Assembly (NCBI GenBank): GCA_964639935.1
Contig: CAZXGT010000093.1
Location: 1 to 9,115 of the forward strand
Direction: 5' to 3'
From: CALNYS01 sp964639935
GTDB taxonomy: Bacteria; Planctomycetota; Phycisphaerae; Phycisphaerales; UBA1924
Length of the DNA stretch: 9,115 nt
The translations under genes and the position numbers were made by a program. This document shows positions 4,774 to 9,115 of this stretch, in pieces. Position 1 is the first letter of the stretch. Each line of letters starts with the position of its first letter. The notes beneath the pieces are model-generated. The model worked only from the letters and a program-made list of their open reading frames with translations, made no database searches and was not told where the DNA came from.

Positions 4774-6996
4774 TCAGGAGCCGGGGAGGTCGCCCCAGCC
4801 GATGCCGGAGCCGTCGCGGGCCGCGTTGAGCATCGCTTCCTCGCTCCGGATTCTCTCGCGCGCCTTGCTCATGCCGATCGCGACGAGGATCAGGAAGCCC
4901 AGGACGACGACCGATGATCCGGCCCAGATCCCGGCGGCGTAGAGGGGCTGGGCGCCGCGGTCGACAGGCGACGGGTCGCTGGGCGCCTGCCTGACGGCGA
5001 TCGTGGTGTTCTCGAGACGAGCGGCCGAGCGGTCGTTGGCGGCGCTGACGATCGCGGCGATGTAGGTCTCGAGCGTCCGCTTGGCGAGCAGGTCGCCCTT
5101 GTCGGTGTAGGCGATCTCCGCGGCGCCGATCTCGGGGAAGCTGACGTCGAGCTGGTCGCGCAGGGCGGCGGCGAGGGTCGCCGCATCCGCGTAGCTCTCG
5201 ATCCCGCGGCGTTGCATGCGCTTGGCGGCCTGATCGACGAGCTGCGGGTCCTGCGCGAGGTCGGCGATGAGCATCTGGAATCGCTGGCGACTCTCGGCGG
5301 GAAGCGGACCGCCGTCGCGGGCGCGAAGCTCGATGACGGCGGTCGAGAGATGCGTGGCGGGCGCGAAGATGGTCGCCGCCTTCCACGCGAGGGGCGCGAG
5401 GGCGAGCATGGCGACGGCGGCGAGGATCGCGGCGACGCCGGCTCCGCTCTTGGCGCTGGTCTTCGCCAGATCATCCTTCTCGCGCTTCAGGGCTTCGCGG
5501 CTGGCGGCGAGCTCCGAGCGCAGCTTGAGGATCTGCTCGCACTCGCTTTGGCGCTGCTCGATGATCTCCTTGGCCTGCGAGAGGCGCGACGCCTTGTCGC
5601 GGAGCGAGTTGCGGATGGCCCGCAGCCGCTCGCGCCGGCGGCGCTCCCACTCGTGTTCGCCGCCGCTTGAGGCTTTCTTCTGCGAAAGCTCCGCCCGGGC
5701 GGTCTCGCTCTCCTTGAGCTGCTCGGTGAGCTGCGCGATCGCCCGGTCGCGCCGGGCGATCTGCTCGCGCGCCGCCTCGTCGTCGGGCGCCTGACGGGTC
5801 CGCTCGAGCTCCTCCATCCGCGCCATCGCCTCTTCGAGCCTCTGGCGGAGCTCCTCGGCGTCCTCGCGGGCCGCGTCCGCCCGCGCCCGCTGGGCCTCCA
5901 CCTCGCCCGCGAGCTTCTCCGACGCCTCGGGGCTCAGGTCCTGCGCGCTGATGAGTTCCTGAAGTCTCGCCAGGCCGGCGCCTGCGGCGCTGATCGCCTC
6001 GGCCTGCTCCGCCGCGCCAGAGAGGCTCTCGCGCAGCTTCGCGAGCTCGCCGCTCGTGGCCTCGCGGTCCGGCTCGCCCTCGAGCCGCTCGCGCAGGCTC
6101 GCGTGCTCGGCGCGAAGCCGCTCGAGCTCCTCGCGGCTCCTGATCGACTCGGCGACCTGCTTCCGCAGGGATTCGAGCTCCTCGTGGGCCTCGGCGAGGC
6201 GCTGGTCGCGCGAGGAGGCATCGGGAAGCGACTCGCGGAACCGCGCCGCCTCCGCGCGGGCGTCCTCGAGCCGCTCGAGCAGACCGCTGATCCGCTCATC
6301 GCGCTTCTCGAGCGATTCCTTGAGCGAGCGAATCGCCTCGTCCGTGGCTTCGGCGCCCTCGGCGGAGGCTGAAGCGGCCTCCAGCTCCCCGCGAAGGCGC
6401 GCGTTGTCTGATTCCAGCACGCCGCGCTCGTCAAGCGCCGTCTGCAGGTCCGCCTCGAGCCGCTCCAGCCGCTCGCGCAGGCGCGAGGTCTCGGCCTCGA
6501 GCTCCGCCCTGGCCCGGGTGAACTCCGCGCGGTCGCTCTTGAAGGCCTGAGCCTGCTCGAGGATCTCGGCGAACTGATGCTCGAAGGCCTGCTGCTGCTC
6601 GATCGCCTCGCGCTCGCGCACCGCGAGCGATTCCTCGCGCTCCGCGAGGCTCCGGCTCTGCTCGGCGATCTCCTGCTCGGCGCCGCTGAGCTCTCCCGCC
6701 CGGCGATCCAGCGACGCGGCGCGCTCGGCCGCCTTCGCCTCCGCGTCCTCGACCGCCCTCTCCCGCTCCTCGAGCCGGCTCGCCCGGTCGATAAGCTGGT
6801 GATCCTGCTGCTCGAGGTCGCTCTGCTGGTGCAAGAGCGTCTGGAGCATCCGCTCCTGATCGTTCTTCGCCTGCTTGAGCTGATCGAGCTGGGATTCGAC
6901 GTTGCGGATGATCGCGAGGATGTCCTCGCCGCCGGACTCGCGTGACTGATCGCGCGGCTGACCGGCCGGCTGATTCTGGCTCGTCTCCTCGGGCAT
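4774..6996 (-). CDS. Large coiled-coil protein with C-terminal Wzz-like two-helix membrane module
   Basis: 740 residues. Residues about 1-25 are a Gln/Ser-rich tail. About 28-515 is almost unbroken charged heptad sequence (Glu, Arg, Ala, Leu, Gln; for example RASRLEERERAVEDAEAKAAERAASL), a long cytoplasmic coiled coil with a few breaks (around 208-220, 303-315, 335-362 and 440-450). TM1 is about 519-543 and TM2 about 686-709. Between them is a periplasmic domain of about 140 residues: STAVIELRARDGG (551-563), QDPQLVDQAAKRM (582-594), TDKGDLLAKRTLETYIAAIV (631-650), then a Pro-containing stretch (APSDPSPVD, 671-679) just before TM2. That order resembles Wzz/PCP chain-length proteins. A 31-residue C-terminal tail follows. 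The start is ATG 6996, with GGAG six bases upstream; an in-frame extension to 7188 would run into the divergent mqnE gene. It may be a membrane-anchored scaffold or polysaccharide-related factor; its function is unknown. It stands alone, divergent from mqnE. Confidence 0.85.
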   Translation of the reverse strand: MPEETSQNQPAGQPRDQSRESGGEDILAIIRNVESQLDQLKQAKNDQERMLQTLLHQQSDLEQQDHQLIDRASRLEERERAVEDAEAKAAERAASLDRRAGELSGAEQEIAEQSRSLAEREESLAVREREAIEQQQAFEHQFAEILEQAQAFKSDRAEFTRARAELEAETSRLRERLERLEADLQTALDERGVLESDNARLRGELEAASASAEGAEATDEAIRSLKESLEKRDERISGLLERLEDARAEAARFRESLPDASSRDQRLAEAHEELESLRKQVAESIRSREELERLRAEHASLRERLEGEPDREATSGELAKLRESLSGAAEQAEAISAAGAGLARLQELISAQDLSPEASEKLAGEVEAQRARADAAREDAEELRQRLEEAMARMEELERTRQAPDDEAAREQIARRDRAIAQLTEQLKESETARAELSQKKASSGGEHEWERRRRERLRAIRNSLRDKASRLSQAKEIIEQRQSECEQILKLRSELAASREALKREKDDLAKTSAKSGAGVAAILAAVAMLALAPLAWKAATIFAPATHLSTAVIELRARDGGPLPAESRQRFQMLIADLAQDPQLVDQAAKRMQRRGIESYADAATLAAALRDQLDVSFPEIGAAEIAYTDKGDLLAKRTLETYIAAIVSAANDRSAARLENTTIAVRQAPSDPSPVDRGAQPLYAAGIWAGSSVVVLGFLILVAIGMSKARERIRSEEAMLNAARDGSGIGWGDLPGS

Positions 6997-7002
6997 CGCG
7001 AT

Positions 7003-7006
7003 CTCC
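7003..7006 (-). promoter_or_regulatory. Shine-Dalgarno site of the coiled-coil gene
   Basis: GGAG on the minus strand, six bases before ATG 6996..6994. It favours this start over upstream in-frame starts whose extra 64 residues are Arg-rich and look non-coding. Confidence 0.6.
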
Positions 7007-7069
7007 AGCGGCGGTTGCGGGAGGCGCGCGGGCGTCTCCCGGGTCGCTATCGGCCCGCCGCGGGGCGGC

Positions 7070-7098
7070 CTGAACCGATGAATCCGCGTGCGTAAACT
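7070..7098 (+). promoter_or_regulatory. Weak candidate promoter for mqnE
   Basis: CTGAAC (7070-7075, three of six) and TAAACT (7093-7098, four of six) are spaced 17 bp apart, giving a leader of about 60 bases. It lies in the 170-bp divergent gap (6997-7166), which must also hold the promoter of the coiled-coil gene; I could not place that one. Confidence 0.22.
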
Positions 7099-7166
7099 CC
7101 CCTGACGCCTGTGCCGGCTGGCTCCGATCGCTCGGCGCCGGCGAAGACCCTCCCGGAGGTTCCCCG

Positions 7167-8429
7167 ATGACCACGCTCGACCGCTCACAGACCGATTTTC
7201 GGACCGTCGACCTCGCCCCCATCCGCAGGAAGGTGGAGCGCGGCGAGCGCCTGACGCTCGACGACGGGATGGCGCTCTACGAGACGCCCGATGTGTGGAG
7301 CGTCTTCGAGATGGCCGAGATGGTGCGCACGCGTTTGCACGGGGACGTGACGTACTACAACATCAACAAGCACCTGAACTACTCGAACGTGTGCGCGCTC
7401 TCGTGCAAGTTCTGCGAGTTCGCGCGCAAGCGCGGCGATGAGGGCGCCTACGAGTTTTCCCTCGAGGAGATCGCCGCCGAGGCGCGGAAGGCCGTCGAGG
7501 CGGGCGCCACCGAGATGCACATCGTGGGCGGGCTGCACCCCTATCACCCGTTCGAGTTCTACACGGACATGCTGCGGACGCTCAAGCAGGCGACGCCGGA
7601 CCTGCACCTCAAGGCCTTCACCGCCGTCGAGATCGTGCACCTGGCCAAGATCGCCAAGCAGCACTCGCGGAAGGATCCCGAGAGCGGCATCCGCTGGGTG
7701 CTCGAGCAGCTCAAGGCCGCGGGGCTCGATTCGATGCCGGGCGGTGGGGCGGAGGTCTTCGACGACCGCGTCCACGACGAGGCCTACAAGGGCAAGATCC
7801 GCTCGGACGTGTGGCTCACGGTGCATCGAGTGGCGCACGAGCTGGGGCTCAACACGAACGCGACGATCCTGTACGGGCACATCGAGGGGCGGCGCGAACG
7901 GCTCTGGCACATGGACATGCTGCGGCGGGCGCAGGACGAGGCGCTCGTGCGGCTTGGGTATGACGGTGACGGCGGGGTCGTGACGCTGACGCGCGAGGGC
8001 GTCGATCTGCCGACGCCGGCGATGAATGACAAGGGCGGGTACTTCCAGACGATCATCCCGCTGCCGTTTTTCCCGGATGGGTCGGAGCTGGAGCATCTGC
8101 CCGGGCCGACGGGGCTCGAGAACCTGCGGACGCTGGCGATCGCGCGGCTGATGCTCGACAACTTCCCGCACGTCAAGGCGTTCTGGATCATGCAGACGCT
8201 GGCGATGGCGGAGCTGGAGCTGCGGGCGGGCGCCGACGACATCGACGGCACGGTGGTGTGGTACGACATCACGAAGCTCTCGGGCTCGGGCACGCACCAG
8301 GAGACGACGGTCGCCGACCTCGAGCGGGCGATCCGCGAGGCGGGCTTCACGCCGGTGGAGCGGGACACGCTGTACCGGCGGGTGGAGCGGGAGGGGAAGC
8401 GGTGGCGGGTGGTTCCCGTCTCAATCTGA
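7167..8429 (+). CDS. mqnE: Aminodeoxyfutalosine synthase (radical SAM), menaquinone via futalosine
   Basis: 420 residues. MqnE uses a SAM-derived 5'-deoxyadenosyl radical to join adenosine to 3-[(1-carboxyvinyl)oxy]benzoate, giving 6-amino-6-deoxyfutalosine, the second step of the futalosine route to menaquinone. The radical SAM cluster motif is C76-X3-C80-X2-C83 (SNVCALSCKFCEF). Family blocks include ATEMHIVGGLHPYHPFEFY (114-132), HLKAFTAVEIVH (147-158), GLDSMPGGGAEVFDD (186-200), LGLNTNATILYGHIE (226-240) and GTVVWYDITKLSGSGTH (361-377). The LPGGGAE-type and GHIE blocks favour MqnE over its relative MqnC. GGAGG lies seven bases before ATG 7167. About 30 extra residues (259-289, rich in Gly and Asp) lie between RRAQDE and GGYFQTIIPLPFF, where most MqnE proteins run directly from the one to the other; this accounts for much of the extra length. 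No other menaquinone gene is in the window. Its last 9 bp overlap the convergent GIY-YIG gene. Confidence 0.94.
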   Translation: MTTLDRSQTDFRTVDLAPIRRKVERGERLTLDDGMALYETPDVWSVFEMAEMVRTRLHGDVTYYNINKHLNYSNVCALSCKFCEFARKRGDEGAYEFSLEEIAAEARKAVEAGATEMHIVGGLHPYHPFEFYTDMLRTLKQATPDLHLKAFTAVEIVHLAKIAKQHSRKDPESGIRWVLEQLKAAGLDSMPGGGAEVFDDRVHDEAYKGKIRSDVWLTVHRVAHELGLNTNATILYGHIEGRRERLWHMDMLRRAQDEALVRLGYDGDGGVVTLTREGVDLPTPAMNDKGGYFQTIIPLPFFPDGSELEHLPGPTGLENLRTLAIARLMLDNFPHVKAFWIMQTLAMAELELRAGADDIDGTVVWYDITKLSGSGTHQETTVADLERAIREAGFTPVERDTLYRRVEREGKRWRVVPVSI

Positions 8430-8948
8430 ACTAATCTTCAGTTGATCGTGGACGTTCTTCATCATCTCTTTTGCAGTGGGCCCAAGTCGATCGTCCCGAT
8501 GCTGCACAAACTGCTGCACTTTCTTTCCGAATTTCCCGCCTTGGCGGTTGAGAGGTGGTTCGGCCGCGTGAATCAATATCGCTTCGATATGATTCAACAC
8601 ATTTATCAGTGTCGGCTTCACCTCCTTCCGAATTACTGAAAGAGAGCCCGACGAATTCACTCGCCTAACCCCGTACCAAGAAAACTGGTTCCAGCGTCCG
8701 GCTAGATCGTCAACAAGGTGATCTTTGAGCCGCTTAAGTAAGTCTTGATTTAGATTCTGTCCCACATACACAAGGTCGTAGTCGGCATAGAGTGCGTAGA
8801 CGCCCCGTTGAGTACGAAAATCCACACAAGGATTTTTCTTTGCCCGAACTTGGCGCCCCCAGAGCGCACCTGAGTTGCGGGGGCGACCCCAGAAAACGTG
8901 CTTCTCTTCCCAGAAGAGCCCGTAGCTCTGAATCAGCGTCTATGACAT
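8421..8948 (-). CDS. GIY-YIG nuclease family gene with an amber stop as third codon (possible pseudogene)
   Basis: Read from ATG 8948, the frame is Met-Ser-TAG and then open for 172 more codons to TGA at 8421. The continuation TLIQSYGLFWEEKHVFWG, FWGRPRNSGALWGR and VDFRTQRGVYALYADYDLVYVGQ looks like one intact protein. The GIY-YIG core has Gly49-Val-Tyr51, Tyr61-Val-Gly63, a likely catalytic Arg73, and RWNQFSWYGVRRV (85-97). A likely metal-binding Glu122 lies in HIEAILI, and Asn134 in PLNRQGGKFGK. The family hydrolyses DNA phosphodiesters; this subgroup has no role I can name. A GGAG site six bases before the ATG argues that 8948 is the original start. The TAG (8942..8940) is one substitution from CAG (Gln). 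Without readthrough, translation would need CTG 8936, ATT 8933 or GTG 8825; the last loses the conserved FWGR segment. G+C is far lower than in the neighbouring genes, suggesting acquisition by transfer. Confidence 0.72.
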
Positions 8949-8954
8949 TAAGAT

Positions 8955-8958
8955 CTCC
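8955..8958 (-). promoter_or_regulatory. Shine-Dalgarno site of the GIY-YIG gene
   Basis: GGAG on the minus strand, six bases before ATG 8948..8946, the same arrangement as the coiled-coil gene. It is the main argument that translation begins ahead of the in-frame TAG at codon 3. Confidence 0.55.
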
Positions 8959-8966
8959 AGTTGGCC

Positions 8967-8985
8967 GGTTTATCCTCGCTAAACC
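8967..8985. repeat. Short inverted repeat upstream of the GIY-YIG gene
   Basis: GGTTTA (8967-8972) and TAAACC (8980-8985) are perfect 6-bp arms around a 7-base spacer. No T-tract follows on either strand, so an operator or mRNA hairpin is more likely than a terminator. It overlaps the 10-bp repeats. Confidence 0.4.
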
Positions 8986-9000
8986 TCGCGATATCTCGCT
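8971..9000. repeat. Three 10-bp iteron-like repeats between gatB and the GIY-YIG gene
   Basis: Three consecutive 10-bp units, TATCCTCGCT, AAACCTCGCG and ATATCTCGCT, each end in CTCGC(T/G). The last base of the third unit is also the last base of the gatB stop codon. They fill most of the 51-bp gap ahead of the GIY-YIG gene, where its promoter or operator would be expected. The conserved half is five invariant bases, so chance is not excluded. Confidence 0.4.
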
Positions 9001-9115
9001 TAGGTGAGTTTCACCTTCAGCATCTCCTGCACCGCCTTCGCGTCCGCCGCTCCGCCGGATTTCTTCATCACGCCGCCGATGAGGCGGCCGATGGCGCTCA
9101 TCTTGCCGCCTCGGA
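9000..9115 (-). CDS. gatB: Aspartyl/glutamyl-tRNA amidotransferase subunit B, C-terminal end (partial)
   Basis: Only the last 37 residues and the stop are present; the gene enters from the right edge. The tail reads GGKMSAIGRLIGGVMKKSGGAADAKAVQEMLKVKLT, matching the end of the GatB/YqeY helical domain (usual form: LVGQVMK, then G-KANP, then LVNELLKEKL). This tail domain binds the tRNA. GatB with GatA and GatC amidates Glu-tRNA(Gln) or Asp-tRNA(Asn) in organisms lacking the direct synthetase. A stand-alone YqeY-like protein shares the same tail and is the main alternative. The intact VMK and the AIGRLIG context favour GatB. Confidence 0.7.
   Translation of the reverse strand, partial: RGGKMSAIGRLIGGVMKKSGGAADAKAVQEMLKVKLT

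Noticed and set aside
4890..5474. Further long frames overlapping the coiled-coil gene on both strands
   Set aside because: Arg/Ser/Pro-rich translations typical of off-frame reading of G+C-rich DNA. The coiled-coil frame explains the region.
5400..6990. Repeat-rich appearance (many CTCGCG/GAGCTC-like words), considered as a repeat array or CRISPR-like region
   Set aside because: The words follow the Glu/Arg/Leu heptad codons of the coiled coil. Spacing is irregular and there are no conserved repeats with unique spacers.
7185..8297. Open frame of 370 codons on the minus strand
   Set aside because: Antisense shadow of mqnE; Arg/His-rich with no recognisable domain and no start signal.

Overview
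The window is chromosomal, very G+C-rich bacterial DNA. Several features together suggest a planctomycete, probably of the Phycisphaerae. These are a type IV pilin-like protein of the kind that is abundant in Planctomycetota (FSMVDLLVSIAVIALLIG followed by a CASNLRQIG motif), an ECF sigma/anti-sigma pair, the futalosine menaquinone enzyme MqnE, and a secreted cyclophilin with an added N-terminal domain. The lineage is inferred from protein style, not from a marker gene.

Layout, left to right. (1) The window opens inside tsaB (+, tRNA t6A modification). It converges, 3 bp apart, on a minus-strand pair of cyclophilin-type peptidyl-prolyl isomerases: an exported 331-residue protein followed by a cytoplasmic 160-residue one. 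(2) Next on the minus strand is a pilin-like protein (2350..3129) whose C-terminal H-X9-DG box has become H-X9-GL. (3) A divergent intergenic region holds an 11-bp tandem repeat and a plausible promoter. It leads into a plus-strand operon of an ECF sigma factor and a membrane anti-sigma factor (ATGA overlap), closed by a good intrinsic terminator. (4) A 740-residue minus-strand protein (4774..6996) has a very long cytoplasmic coiled coil and a C-terminal two-helix membrane module resembling a Wzz-type polysaccharide co-polymerase. (5) Divergent from it is mqnE (7167..8429), with an extra loop of about 30 residues. (6) A patch of about 570 bp with much lower G+C (50% over 8641..8820, counted by eye) carries a GIY-YIG family gene on the minus strand. 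Read from its best start (SD plus ATG at 8948), its third codon is TAG. (7) The 3' end of gatB (-) closes the window.

Most genes are ordinary housekeeping or lineage-typical genes. No CRISPR array, tRNA, rRNA, insertion sequence or classical defence island was seen. The points most worth a second look are the GIY-YIG gene with an amber third codon inside a compositionally foreign patch, the three 10-bp iteron-like repeats just upstream of it, and the large coiled-coil/Wzz-like membrane protein. No coherent new multi-gene system could be demonstrated.
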